From: an uncultured delta proteobacterium
GTDB lineage: Bacteria > Desulfobacterota > Desulfovibrionia > Desulfovibrionales > Desulfovibrionaceae
NCBI GenBank assembly: GCA_903835685.1
Contig: CAILNX010000030.1
Span: forward strand, 78,080 to 142,079
Reading direction: 5' to 3'
DNA length: 64,000 bases
In this document: piece by piece, positions 38,323 through 46,770 of the stretch
Position numbering within the stretch: position 1 is the first letter of the stretch
Layout: each line of letters starts with the position of its first letter
Notes under the pieces: model-generated
The model's database searches: none
What the model saw: only the letters and a program-made list of their open reading frames with translations
What the model was told of the DNA's origin: nothing
Translations under genes and position numbers: made by a program

Positions 38323-39102
38323 ATGGCCGAGAGCACCGAGAGCAAACAGCCGCCCAAGACAGAGCCCCCCAAATCCGGGCTGGGGGGTTTCGGCTGGCTT
38401 TTGACCGACTCCGAGCAGCGGTCCCTGCTCAACACCATGGCTATCGGCATCATCCTCATCGAGTTCGCGGTCACGGTTTTCGCCGTGGGGTCCTGCATCG
38501 CCAGCGCCCAGACCCTGGCCGACGGGTCCGTAAGCTTCCGCTTCCCCTGGGCCGCCTATCTGGTGGCCGTGCTCCTGGCCCCGGTGGCCGTGATGTTCGT
38601 GGCCCACATCATCGACCTGGGATTTTCCCGCATGGTCAAGGGCGATCCGGCCCTGGACCCGGAAAAGATGAAGACCCTGCCCCTGGGCCTGCAGAAGCTC
38701 ATCGCCCTGGTGCACGGCGCGCCCACCATCATCCTCCTGGGCGGGGTCCTGGTCCTGGGCATCCTGCTCTACTACCTGGATGCGGTCATGGGCTTTGTGG
38801 TCCGGCTGGGGGACAACGCGGAGAAAGTGGCCCTGTGGGCCACCATCGGCCTGGTCACGGCCTGGTGCGTGAGCTACCTGGCCCGCATGTGGTTCTTGTA
38901 CAAGACCCGGCGGATGCAGGAGGAATACGCCTTCCGCCGGGAGGTGCTGGAGCGCACGGGCATTGTCATTACCGACGCGGCCTCGGTGGCTTCGAGCCGT
39001 CCGGCTCCGGCCCTGGAGGAGGCCACGGTGCAACGGGCCATTGACGTGTCCCCGACCCCGCGCAAACGGCTGCCCCCGGGTCCTGGTCCCGAGGCCGATT
39101 GA
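38323..39102 (+). CDS. Hypothetical membrane protein
   Basis: 259-residue protein with about four membrane helices (SLLNTMAIGIILIEFAVTVF; WAAYLVAVLLAPVAVMFVAH; TIILLGGVLVLGILLYYLD; VALWATIGLVTAWCVSYLA), a charged N-terminus and a proline-rich cytoplasmic tail. GAAGGA about 11 nt before the ATG. I do not recognise a family. Stand-alone gene between two large intergenic spaces. Confidence 0.82.
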   Translation: MAESTESKQPPKTEPPKSGLGGFGWLLTDSEQRSLLNTMAIGIILIEFAVTVFAVGSCIASAQTLADGSVSFRFPWAAYLVAVLLAPVAVMFVAHIIDLGFSRMVKGDPALDPEKMKTLPLGLQKLIALVHGAPTIILLGGVLVLGILLYYLDAVMGFVVRLGDNAEKVALWATIGLVTAWCVSYLARMWFLYKTRRMQEEYAFRREVLERTGIVITDAASVASSRPAPALEEATVQRAIDVSPTPRKRLPPGPGPEAD

Positions 39103-39151
39103 CAGGGCAATTTTGGCCCGCTAGGGTGGCTTCCTCCAAACAGCCCCCTGG

Positions 39152-39182
39152 GAAAAGAAGAAAAAGATAATATTTTCTTTGG
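39152..39182. repeat. Intergenic AT-rich palindrome (copy 5)
   Basis: AGAAAA-AGATAATA-TTTTCT stem in GGGAAAAGAAGAAAAAGATA..., followed by TTGGAT. Similar to other copies; may terminate the preceding gene. Confidence 0.45.
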
Positions 39183-39280
39183 ATTACCCACTGTGGACGG
39201 CAACGAGGGGACTTGCGGACGCGATGCGGGTTTTGTAGGGCCAGCGCGTTCTGAAAAAACCGCCCAGCGCCGGAGGACCG

Positions 39281-39976
39281 TTGCCCAGGACCATTTCCAG
39301 GGATGAGCAGACCAAGCGCAAACTGCTCCAGGCCGGGGGCCAGGTCTTTGCCAAGAAGGGCTTCCGCCGGGCCACGGTGCGCGACATCTGCCTGCGGGCC
39401 GAAGTGAACGTGGCCTGCATCGCCTATCATTTCGGGGGCAAGGCCGGGCTGTACGAAAGCGTGCTGAACGAGGCCCATGACGAGGCCCTGCGCCGCTTTC
39501 CCACGGACATGGGCCTTCCGCCCGAGGCCCCGGTGCGGGACCGGCTCAAGGCCTACATCCACTCCTTTCTCCTGCGCCTTCTGGGCCAGGGCCGTTCGGC
39601 CTGGCACGGCCGCATCCTCAACTGGGAGCTCATCGAGCCCACCGAGGTCCTGGGCTCCCATCTGCGCCGGTCCATCCTGCCCAACGCCCGCAAGCTCCAG
39701 GCCATGGTGGCCGAAATACTTTGCGCGAGCGCCGACGACTGTTCGGTCATCTTCTGCGCCCAGAGCATCGTGGGCCAGTGCCGCCACTACACCCTGGCCC
39801 GGCCCATCCTGGAGCTGCTGTTCCCGGGCCTGAGCCTGGACGACGCAGGCATCGCCCAACTGGCCGAGCACATCACGGAATTCTCCCTGGCCGGAATCCG
39901 CCGGTTCAAGGAGTTGCAGCCGGACCCGGACGCCCCTCTTCCGGCCCCAGCACCGGGAGAGGCGGACAAGGCGTAA
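39281..39976 (+). CDS. TetR family regulator (CecR/YbiH-like)
   Basis: 231-residue regulator. N-terminal HTH KLLQAGGQVFAKKGFRRATV and CLRAEVNVACIAYHFGGKAG; the C-terminal domain resembles DUF1956/CecR ligand domains (RSAWHGRILNWELIEPTEVL; HITEFSLAGIRRF). TTG start with GGAGG 4-5 nt upstream. The last 71 bp overlap, convergently, the M15 peptidase gene. No obvious divergent target; family members often control efflux genes. Confidence 0.88.
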   Translation: MPRTISRDEQTKRKLLQAGGQVFAKKGFRRATVRDICLRAEVNVACIAYHFGGKAGLYESVLNEAHDEALRRFPTDMGLPPEAPVRDRLKAYIHSFLLRLLGQGRSAWHGRILNWELIEPTEVLGSHLRRSILPNARKLQAMVAEILCASADDCSVIFCAQSIVGQCRHYTLARPILELLFPGLSLDDAGIAQLAEHITEFSLAGIRRFKELQPDPDAPLPAPAPGEADKA

Positions 39977-40784
39977 GACCGGCCAGGACCCGGCTTTTTA
40001 AGATGAGTTCCGGCCGGTACTCGAAGTGCATGAGATCAAAGGCGGCCCATTTCCCTCCCCAGATGAAGCCCTCGGCCTCGAAGGCGGCCACCACCTCGGC
40101 CGGAAAGGCCCGGCGTTCGGCCGCGATCCTGGCCCCGCCCCGAAAGGTGCGCCAATAGGGCAGGTTCCCGTTGAAATCCACGGCCACGGCAAAGGAATGC
40201 AGGCTCAACCGGGTGGTCCCGGCAATGGGCCGCCAGCAAAAGGTTCCGGCCATGGGAAAGAGGGTCGGCCGCCAGGCCCGATGCGCCCGGACCAGGGGGG
40301 CCAGGCGCTCACCCACCCGGTTCAGGGCCGCAGCCGCCCCATGCGCCCCGTGGAACAGCAGCCGTCGGCCCAGAAAGGGCACCGCCACCCCACCGGCCTG
40401 AACCGCCTCCTTGTCCTGACCGTACAGGGCCTTGAAAAAGGACGTCACCCGCCTGCGGCCAGGGTCGAATCCCGGGGCCGGGGAAAGGCCCGCCTCTCCC
40501 AGGGGATAGACCTGCTCCAGCATGTCCTTGACGTCCGGGTTCTCCAGGGCCGCCTCGGCGGTCTTGTCGCGGGCCGTGGCATAGACCAGACGCTGGCCGT
40601 TGGCCAGGACCAGGACCGGCTTTTGGTCCGGGGTGTACTCAAGGCCCAGCACGGCCTCGGGATAGGCGGCGCAGAGCACGGCCGCGTCCAGTTCGGCCTC
40701 TCCCCCGGCCGGGACTTCGGCGGAAAAAGACCGGACCGGGAGCAGAAGCAGACAGCACGCCAACCAGGGGCCGAGCCAGACCAT
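39906..40784 (-). CDS. M15 family peptidase (VanY/Ddl-type), exported
   Basis: 292-residue predicted zinc D,D-carboxypeptidase or endopeptidase acting on peptidoglycan. Signal segment at 4-22. The M15 site reads TRLSLHSFAVAVDFN (His and Asp ligands) and GFIWGGKWAAFDLMHFEYRP (second His), all present. GGAGG 5 nt before the ATG. The C-terminal proline-rich tail overlaps the 3' end of the TetR gene on the other strand. Confidence 0.88.
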   Translation of the reverse strand: MVWLGPWLACCLLLLPVRSFSAEVPAGGEAELDAAVLCAAYPEAVLGLEYTPDQKPVLVLANGQRLVYATARDKTAEAALENPDVKDMLEQVYPLGEAGLSPAPGFDPGRRRVTSFFKALYGQDKEAVQAGGVAVPFLGRRLLFHGAHGAAAALNRVGERLAPLVRAHRAWRPTLFPMAGTFCWRPIAGTTRLSLHSFAVAVDFNGNLPYWRTFRGGARIAAERRAFPAEVVAAFEAEGFIWGGKWAAFDLMHFEYRPELILKSRVLAGLTPCPPLPVLGPEEGRPGPAATP

Positions 40785-40857
40785 ACGGACCTCCGGGGAT
40801 CATGGGGCAACACGGGGAGACAGGGCGGATACTAGACAGTGCCTTTCACGAGCACGC

Positions 40858-40892
40858 AAGAAATAGAAATTATTATTCTTATCTTCAACTCT
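40858..40892. repeat. Intergenic AT-rich palindrome (copy 6)
   Basis: AAGAAATAGAA ... TTCTTATCTT imperfect stem followed by CTCTTGGGTGAGC. Same composition and tail as other copies. Lies between two leftward genes. Confidence 0.5.
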
Positions 40893-40918
40893 TGGGTGAG
40901 CCCTTTGCGGGGCGCACC

Positions 40919-41329
40919 TTAGAAGAAAGAACCTCCGGAACGGCGGTGTCCGCCGCCCTGCCGTCCCTTGTGCCCGGAATCATCCGGCCCGCCCCGCACG
41001 GTGCGCTCCGAGGGCGGCTCCCCGCCTTTCACGGCCGCAGCGAAACGGTAGGACAGATCCTGGTATTTCTGGCTGTCCGCCGACACCGTGCTGTTTCGGG
41101 CCATGTCCGCCAATTGGTCTGCGATCTTGAGCATATGCTCCCTGTACACGTCCGGGGCCACGGTTCGCAACTCCTCCAGAAGCCCCCGGCCTTCCTCTGC
41201 GCGCCCGGCGCCCCGGCCGGACGGACTGCTGGAATTGGCCGGAGGGTCGGCGCTCAAGGCTGGGGACGAGGTCCAGGCGCAAAGAAACAGCGCGGCCAGG
41301 ACCAAAGGGACCAAAATCTGGGCACGCAT
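40919..41329 (-). CDS. Small exported hypothetical protein
   Basis: 136-residue protein with a signal peptide (MRAQILVPLVLAALFLCAWT ... ALSA) and a polar, Gly/Ser/Arg-rich mature part with a short helical stretch (YREHMLKIADQLADMARNST). The C-terminus is HGG- and Ser-rich (GHKGRQGGGHRRSGGSFF). GGAGG 6 nt before ATG 41329. Unknown function; together with the Spy-like gene upstream it may belong to an envelope or metal stress group. Confidence 0.75.
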   Translation of the reverse strand: MRAQILVPLVLAALFLCAWTSSPALSADPPANSSSPSGRGAGRAEEGRGLLEELRTVAPDVYREHMLKIADQLADMARNSTVSADSQKYQDLSYRFAAAVKGGEPPSERTVRGGPDDSGHKGRQGGGHRRSGGSFF

Positions 41330-41413
41330 GCACACCTCCAAAAGACCGCCGGGCCAGGGCAGGGATTGACCCTGGCCCTGGGGTCGGGTTCGTGTTGACC
41401 GGGCGGAAACAAC

Positions 41414-41452
41414 CCAGGCCCGGCCGCACGAGATCGGGCGGGCCGGGCCTGG
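41414..41452. terminator. GC-rich bidirectional hairpin between exported-protein genes
   Basis: Perfect 12-bp stem CCAGGCCCGGCC / GGCCGGGCCTGG with a 15-nt loop, followed on the minus strand by GTTGTTTCC. It probably ends the Spy-like transcript. Confidence 0.65.
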
Positions 41453-41494
41453 CAGGGAAGGGGGACCGGGCGGGGGACGCCACGGTCTGGATGC

Positions 41495-41956
41495 CTAATT
41501 GGCGGGCTGGGCCTCTTGTCTGGCCTTCATCATGGCCGCCTTCATCTTCTCGTGCTTCTTGGCCCGCTTTTCCTTCATGGCGTCGATCTTGGCCAACTGC
41601 TCCTTGGTGGCGATCTTGCGGACCGCGCGGATGAACTTGGCCTTTTCCAGGGCCAGGGCGTATTCGGCGTCCGCGATCTTGGACACCTGGGCCTTGATGG
41701 CCGCGTCCCCGGCCGCCTCGTCCTTGAACAGGGCGTACAGGGCGCGCTTCTCAGCCATCAGCTTCTCCATCAGGGGCATGGTCTTGGGCTTGGAATCCGC
41801 CTTCAGCTTTTCGAGCTGGGCATTCTGCTGGTCATTGAAGAGCAGTTCGTAGGCTTTCAAATGACCGCCGCCTTTATGGCCGAAAGCCAGGGCCTGTCCG
41901 CCGAAAAGGGCCAGCAAACCGATCAGCAGGGCGCTTTTGAGCAAAAGAGAACGCAT
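41495..41956 (-). CDS. Spy/CpxP-like periplasmic protein
   Basis: 153-residue exported, highly helical and basic protein. Signal peptide MRSLLLKSALLIGLLALFGG then QALA. The mature part has an HKGGGH start and long amphipathic helices (LKAYELLFNDQQNAQLEKLK; KIATKEQLAKIDAMKEKRAK). Its size and charge pattern resemble Spy/CpxP/ZraP chaperones or heavy-metal resistance proteins. GGAGGA before ATG 41956. Confidence 0.72.
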   Translation of the reverse strand: MRSLLLKSALLIGLLALFGGQALAFGHKGGGHLKAYELLFNDQQNAQLEKLKADSKPKTMPLMEKLMAEKRALYALFKDEAAGDAAIKAQVSKIADAEYALALEKAKFIRAVRKIATKEQLAKIDAMKEKRAKKHEKMKAAMMKARQEAQPAN

Positions 41957-42022
41957 ACTTCCTCCGATGAATGATAGGGGTTGGGACTTCACAGACACTA
42001 GACCCCGGTCGGACCCGAAAGG

Positions 42023-43255
42023 TTACACGGCCGGGAGAAACAGGGAGGGCTCCAGGGCCATGGCCGCTCCGGCCGGGCGCAGCTCCAGGACCGCGCGCAT
42101 GAGGATGGCGTCGTCGTGCCGGTGCACCGGGTCCAGGCCGGTCTGGTCCTTGAGCCGCCCCAGACGATAGGTCAGGGTGTTGCGGTGGATGCCCAGGGCG
42201 TAGGCCGTGGTCTCCAATTCGAAGCGGTTGGCGAACAGGGCCAGGGTGGTGGCCCGCAACTCGGGCTTTGCGGCCAGGCAGCGGCCCAGGCGGGCGGCCA
42301 GGGGCCGCAGGACCATGCCGCCTGGTCCGGCCCCCAGCTCCCGGAGCAGATAGCCCACGGACAGGGCCGGATCGTGGATGGAGCGCAGGCCCAAGGCCTG
42401 GCTCTCGCCCTGATCCCTGGCCTGGAGGCAGTACAGGGCCTGCCGGTAGGAGGGCGGGTATTCGCTAAAATTCAAGGCCAGTCCGCCGATTCCGCAACAG
42501 GTCGCCCCCTCTCCAAGACGGCCCAGGCAGTCCAGGACCAAATGCCCCCACTCCCGGGCCGCCTCGGCAGCCCCGTCCAGGGGCAGGTGCTTGAGCACGA
42601 TGAGCCGTTCGTCCAGAACCACGGCCACGTCCTGCCCGCACAGGGCCTGGCCCGAGGCCAGCCCCTCCATGATGGCCTCGGAGGAGCGGTCCAGGACCAG
42701 TTCCGAGGCCCCGTACAGGGACTGGAATCCGGCCAGGAGCGCGGACACGTCGGCCACGGCCACGGCCCGGGGCAGGTCCGGGTCCAGACCCAGGGCCTTG
42801 GCCGCGCGCGAGATCCGCCCACGGCTCGGCAACGGCCCGGCCCAGAGCAGAAGCTCCACCAGGTGTTCGGTCAGGCGCAGGCGGCTCTGGGTCTCCTGGT
42901 GCAGAAGCTCGCGCTCCAGAATCAGCTCGGTGATCATCTTGGCCAGCCGGGCGATGCCGCGCACTCCGTCCGGGTCCCCGGTCACCCCGATGACCCCCAC
43001 GATCTGCCCGTCCATGACAATGGGCAGGTTCACACCCTCGCGCGCCCCCGGATACAGGGTGACCTCTCCCGGGTAGATGTCCACGGCTCCGCCGCTCTCC
43101 ACCACATCCAGGGCGCCCTTGTGGAAGGTGCGCCGCCGGTCAGGCTGGGCCGTGCCGATGATGACCCCTTCCCGGTTCATGATGTTCACGTTGCAGTGGA
43201 CCAGGCAGGCGGCCGTGTCCACGATGCGCTGGGCCAGGATATCCGAGATGATCAC
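42023..43255 (-). CDS. CdaR family transcriptional regulator
   Basis: 410-residue activator-type regulator. The N-terminal sugar-diacid-recognition domain (about 1-135, MIISDILAQRIVDTAACLVH) is followed by a GGDEF-like middle and a C-terminal PucR-type HTH (ETTAYALGIHRNTLTYRLGR). GTG start with AAGGAG 8 nt upstream. It is divergent from an MFS transporter and a glycerate 2-kinase, matching the known role of CdaR in glycerate, galactarate and glucarate use. Confidence 0.92.
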   Translation of the reverse strand: MIISDILAQRIVDTAACLVHCNVNIMNREGVIIGTAQPDRRRTFHKGALDVVESGGAVDIYPGEVTLYPGAREGVNLPIVMDGQIVGVIGVTGDPDGVRGIARLAKMITELILERELLHQETQSRLRLTEHLVELLLWAGPLPSRGRISRAAKALGLDPDLPRAVAVADVSALLAGFQSLYGASELVLDRSSEAIMEGLASGQALCGQDVAVVLDERLIVLKHLPLDGAAEAAREWGHLVLDCLGRLGEGATCCGIGGLALNFSEYPPSYRQALYCLQARDQGESQALGLRSIHDPALSVGYLLRELGAGPGGMVLRPLAARLGRCLAAKPELRATTLALFANRFELETTAYALGIHRNTLTYRLGRLKDQTGLDPVHRHDDAILMRAVLELRPAGAAMALEPSLFLPAV

Positions 43256-43259
43256 GGGA

Positions 43260-43421
43260 CGCTCCTTTGTGCAAAATGACGAAAATACCCCGATCTGTTC
43301 TCATTCCCATGGTCAACATTCCAGTTGAATATTCGCTGATTTCTTTCGATAGAGCAAGGAGAGGCGAATAGTTTTTTCGGCGCACAGGCCTGAACTCTTT
43401 TGCTTCATGCACAAAGGAGCG
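43260..43421. promoter_or_regulatory. Divergent control region with a 14-bp inverted repeat
   Basis: CGCTCCTTTGTGCA (43260-43273) and TGCACAAAGGAGCG (43408-43421) are exact inverted copies 134 bp apart, one beside the regulator gene start and one 50 bp before the transporter gene. The left copy contains the regulator's own RBS. Candidate CdaR-family sites for looping or dual control. Confidence 0.6.
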
Positions 43422-43470
43422 CAGCCCCAAGCAGGAGCAGCCCCACCCCTTACAGGAGGTTTTAAGGACC

Positions 43471-44802
43471 ATGAACATCGATCCAGGCAAAGAGGCCAAA
43501 GCGTATTCCAAGGTTGACTGGCGGCTCATCCCCTTCCTCTTTCTCTGCTACATCCTGGCCTACCTGGACCGGGTGAACGTGGGCTTCGCCAAACTCCAGA
43601 TGCTCAAAGACCTGAACATGAGCGACGCGGCCTTTGCCACGGGCGCGGGCATCTTCTTCATCGGGTATTTCTTCTTCGAGGTGCCCAGCAACGTGCTGCT
43701 GAAGAAATTCGGGGCCAGGATGTGGATCGCCCGGATCATGATCACCTGGGGGATCATCTCCTCGCTCATGATGTACGTGACCAGCGAATGGGCCTTCTAC
43801 TGCATGCGTTTCGTCCTGGGCCTGGCCGAGGCCGGGTTCTTCCCCGGGATCATCTTCTACCTGACCCTGTGGTATCCCTCGCGCCTGCGCTCCACCCGCC
43901 TGGCCCTGTTCGTCTCGGCCATCGCCGTGTCCGGGGTCATCGGCAATCCCATCTCGGGCTGGATCATGGACACCTTCAGCGGGTCCGGGGGCCTGGCCGG
44001 GTGGCAGTGGCTCTTCCTGGTCGAGGGCATCCCCTCCATCATCGTGGGCTTCTGGGTCATCGGCTACCTGGACAGCAGCATCGGCGAGGCCAAGTGGCTG
44101 GACGCGGAAGAAAAGGCCCTGCTCATCCACAATGTGGAGAGCGAGGACAGGCACAAGACCGAGCACAAGCTCTCCGACGCCTTCAAGAGCGGCAAGGTCT
44201 GGGTCCTGTGCGCCATCTATTTCACCCTGATGATCGGGCTCTATGGCATCGCCTTCTGGCTGCCCACCATCATCAAGGCCTTCGGGGTCAAGGGCTATTT
44301 GAGCGTGGGCCTGATCACGGCCATCCCCTACGGCGTGACCGTGGTGGGCATGATGCTCATCAGCCGCCATTCCGACCGCACGGGCGAGCGGCGCATGCAC
44401 TACGTGGTGAACGTCTGCGCCGGGGCCCTGGGCCTGGTCTTGAGTGGGGTCTATGCGGACACCCCGGCCCTGGCCATCCTGTTCATCTCCATCGGCACCC
44501 TGGGGGTCGTCGGGTCCATGCCCCTGTTCTGGCCCATGCCCTCGGCCTTCTTGACCGGGACCGCGGCTGCGGCGGGCATCGGCATCGTCAATTCCGTGGG
44601 CAACCTGGGCGGGTACGTGGGTCCCAACGTGCCCATCTGGATCAAGCAGTACTCCCAGGACCCCTCGGCCGCCCTGTACGCCATTGCGGCCATCCTGGTC
44701 CTGGGCGCGTTCTTGACCTACGCCTTCATCCCCGCCGACCTGCACGCCAAGGACCGGGTGGCGGCCCCGGCCGGGGTGGCTCCGGTCCCTGAGGAGGCCT
44801 AG
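43471..44802 (+). CDS. MFS transporter, anion:cation symporter family
   Basis: 443-residue, 12-helix permease of the ACS family (GudP/phthalate/tartrate type). The family loop DRVNVGFAKLQMLKDLNMSD near the N-terminus, the GIFFIGYFFFEVPSN helix, LAEAGFFPGIIFYLTLWYPS and SRHSDRTGERRMHY are typical. AGGAGG about 12 nt before the ATG. Beside CdaR and glycerate kinase, the substrate is likely a hydroxy acid such as glycerate or tartrate. Confidence 0.92.
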   Translation: MNIDPGKEAKAYSKVDWRLIPFLFLCYILAYLDRVNVGFAKLQMLKDLNMSDAAFATGAGIFFIGYFFFEVPSNVLLKKFGARMWIARIMITWGIISSLMMYVTSEWAFYCMRFVLGLAEAGFFPGIIFYLTLWYPSRLRSTRLALFVSAIAVSGVIGNPISGWIMDTFSGSGGLAGWQWLFLVEGIPSIIVGFWVIGYLDSSIGEAKWLDAEEKALLIHNVESEDRHKTEHKLSDAFKSGKVWVLCAIYFTLMIGLYGIAFWLPTIIKAFGVKGYLSVGLITAIPYGVTVVGMMLISRHSDRTGERRMHYVVNVCAGALGLVLSGVYADTPALAILFISIGTLGVVGSMPLFWPMPSAFLTGTAAAAGIGIVNSVGNLGGYVGPNVPIWIKQYSQDPSAALYAIAAILVLGAFLTYAFIPADLHAKDRVAAPAGVAPVPEEA

Positions 44803-44823
44803 CCCCTTTCCGCCTGAACCATC

Positions 44824-44859
44824 CCGGGGAGGCCCCCAAAGGGTCTCCCCGGCCTTTTT
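44824..44859 (+). terminator. Rho-independent terminator after the MFS gene
   Basis: 12-bp stem CCGGGGAG.. / ..CTCCCCGG with a short C/A loop, then CCTTTTT. The downstream kinase gene 70 bp away may need its own promoter or read-through. Confidence 0.88.
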
Positions 44860-44928
44860 GGATGCTCGCACCGCCAGTCGGCCTGCTGACAAAAATCAAT
44901 CCGGCCAGCCGGAACCCAGAGGACAGAC

Positions 44929-46290
44929 ATGCGCCAGTTCGATCACTTGCGTGAAATATTCCAGGCCGCCCTGACCCGGATCGACCCCTTTCAGATGATG
45001 ATCGACCACGTCCGGCTGGACGGGGACATCCTGTCCGTGTCCTTTGACGACGAGCGGCACGAGGTGGACCTTGCGGCCTATGACCAGGTGCTGGTGCTCG
45101 GCGCGGGCAAGGCCTCGGCGCGCATGGGCCGGGCCGTGGAGGACATCCTGGGGGAGCGCGTGACCCGGGGCCTGATTTCGGTGAAATACGGCCACGCCGA
45201 ACCCCTCACCCGGATCACCGTGGTGGAGTCCGGCCATCCCACCCCGGACGAGAACGGGGAGGGCGCGGCCCGAAGCATGGCCGAGATGGTGCGCACGGCC
45301 GACGAAAAGACCCTGATCCTGAACCTGGTCTCCGGGGGCGGGTCGGCCCTGCTGCCCTGCCCCCTGGTGCACGAGGGGGAGGGCCTGCGCCTGACCCTGG
45401 CCGACAAGCAGAACATGACCCGCTGCCTCCTGGCCTGCGGGGCGGACATCGGGGAGATCAACTGCATCCGCAAGCACATTTCCGGGGTCAAGGGCGGGCG
45501 GCTGCTGGAGCTCATGGCCCCGGCCCGGAGCCTCAACTTCATCCTCTCGGACGTGGTCGGCGACCGCCTGGACACCATCGCCTCGGGGCTCACCAGCGGG
45601 GACGAGACCACCTTTGCGGACGCCCTGGCCATCATCGAGAAATACCGCATCGCGGACCAGGCCCCGCCCGAGGTGATGAAGGCCTTAAGCCTCGGGGCCC
45701 AGGGCCGCATCCGGGAGACCCCCAAGCCCGGGGACCCAGCCACGACTCTGGCCACCAACATCCTCATCGGCACCAACCAGGCCGCCCTGCTGGCCGCCTG
45801 CGAAAAGGCCCGGTCCTTCGGCTACAACACTGCGGCCCTGACCTGCGCCCTGACCGGAGAATCGCGGGAGGCGGCCAAATTCCTCTTCGGCATCGCCCGG
45901 GACGTGCGCAAGAGCGAGATGCTGGTCAAAAAACCAGCCTGCGTCATCGCCGGAGGGGAGACCGTGGTCACCCTGACCGGCACGGGCAAGGGCGGCCGCA
46001 ACCAGGAGATGGCCCTGGCCTTTTTGATCGAGCTGGCCAAGGACGAGGCCCGGGGCGCGGACATCTCCTTTCTGTCCGCGTCCACGGACGGCACCGACGG
46101 CCCCACGGACGCGGCCGGGGCCTTTGCCTCGACCCAGGTCCTGGACCTGGCCCGCCAGGCCGGGCTGTCCCTGGAGTCCTATCTGCGCAACAGCGACTCC
46201 TACCATTTCTTCGAGAAAATCGGACACCTCCTGAAAACCGGCCCGACCATGACCAATGTCTGCGATTTGCACATGCTGCTTATTGTCTGA
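44929..46290 (+). CDS. Glycerate 2-kinase (DUF4147/MOFRL family)
   Basis: 453-residue cytoplasmic kinase that phosphorylates D-glycerate at C2 to 2-phosphoglycerate. The N-terminal domain (DUF4147) has VLVLGAGKASARMGRAVEDI, NLVSGGGSALLPCPLV and IRKHISGVKGGRL. The C-terminal MOFRL domain has LTGTGKGGRNQEMALAF and STDGTDGPTDAAGAFA. Together with the transporter and CdaR-type regulator it forms a glycerate-type uptake and entry route to lower glycolysis. Confidence 0.93.
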   Translation: MRQFDHLREIFQAALTRIDPFQMMIDHVRLDGDILSVSFDDERHEVDLAAYDQVLVLGAGKASARMGRAVEDILGERVTRGLISVKYGHAEPLTRITVVESGHPTPDENGEGAARSMAEMVRTADEKTLILNLVSGGGSALLPCPLVHEGEGLRLTLADKQNMTRCLLACGADIGEINCIRKHISGVKGGRLLELMAPARSLNFILSDVVGDRLDTIASGLTSGDETTFADALAIIEKYRIADQAPPEVMKALSLGAQGRIRETPKPGDPATTLATNILIGTNQAALLAACEKARSFGYNTAALTCALTGESREAAKFLFGIARDVRKSEMLVKKPACVIAGGETVVTLTGTGKGGRNQEMALAFLIELAKDEARGADISFLSASTDGTDGPTDAAGAFASTQVLDLARQAGLSLESYLRNSDSYHFFEKIGHLLKTGPTMTNVCDLHMLLIV

Positions 46291-46412
46291 CCCGGCCACC
46301 TCAACTTCTCCGGGCCTGGGCCGATAAGGACATTGCGCCCATCACGGCAGAGACTCCATGGGGGAGTTTCTGGCTTTAATTGTCCAAAATCCCAACGTTT
46401 CGGAGGCCCTTC

Positions 46413-46604
46413 ATGAATCCAGTGTCCGGCGCCTTAAGCGCCCCTGTGCAGCAAGCTTCCCCCCTGGGCTCCGTTTCACCGTCAGGTCCTTCCGCTGCCC
46501 AGCAGACCCAGACCCCCCAGGGGGACACGGTCTCCATCTCCGCCCAGGGGAGACAGTTGGCCAAGGGGCCGTCCGCCCTCGACGTTGACGCTCCTTCCGC
46601 CTAG
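46413..46604 (+). CDS. Small hypothetical protein with DTVSIS motif
   Basis: 63-residue polar protein rich in Ser, Pro and Gln, containing QGDTVSISAQGRQLAKG. That DxVxISxxxRxLA pattern occurs in short proteins and flagellar-type N-termini of Desulfovibrio (from memory, not verified here). CGGAGG 6 nt before ATG 46413, and a terminator follows, so it is a plausible gene. Confidence 0.65.
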   Translation: MNPVSGALSAPVQQASPLGSVSPSGPSAAQQTQTPQGDTVSISAQGRQLAKGPSALDVDAPSA

Positions 46605-46641
46605 AAGCCTTTCAAGACCAGATCGCGCGCCAAGAAAGAAA

Positions 46642-46672
46642 GGCGGCTCGGGATGACCGGGCCGCCTTTTTT
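46642..46672 (+). terminator. Rho-independent terminator after the small gene
   Basis: GGCGGCTCGG / CCGGGCCGCC stem (one G-T pair), 5-nt loop, then six T. Confidence 0.92.
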
Positions 46673-46770
46673 AGTGCGGGTCGTTCGGATATTGGTTATT
46701 CATGAACAGTCATATCAAATAGACATGAGGGCAGGAAGCAAGAAGGCTCAAAGCCGAGAAAGGGGGGGCC

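Noticed and set aside
46680..46770. LexA box before dinD
   Set aside because: No CTGT-N8-ACAG or other clear inverted motif; GAACAGTCATATC alone is not enough.
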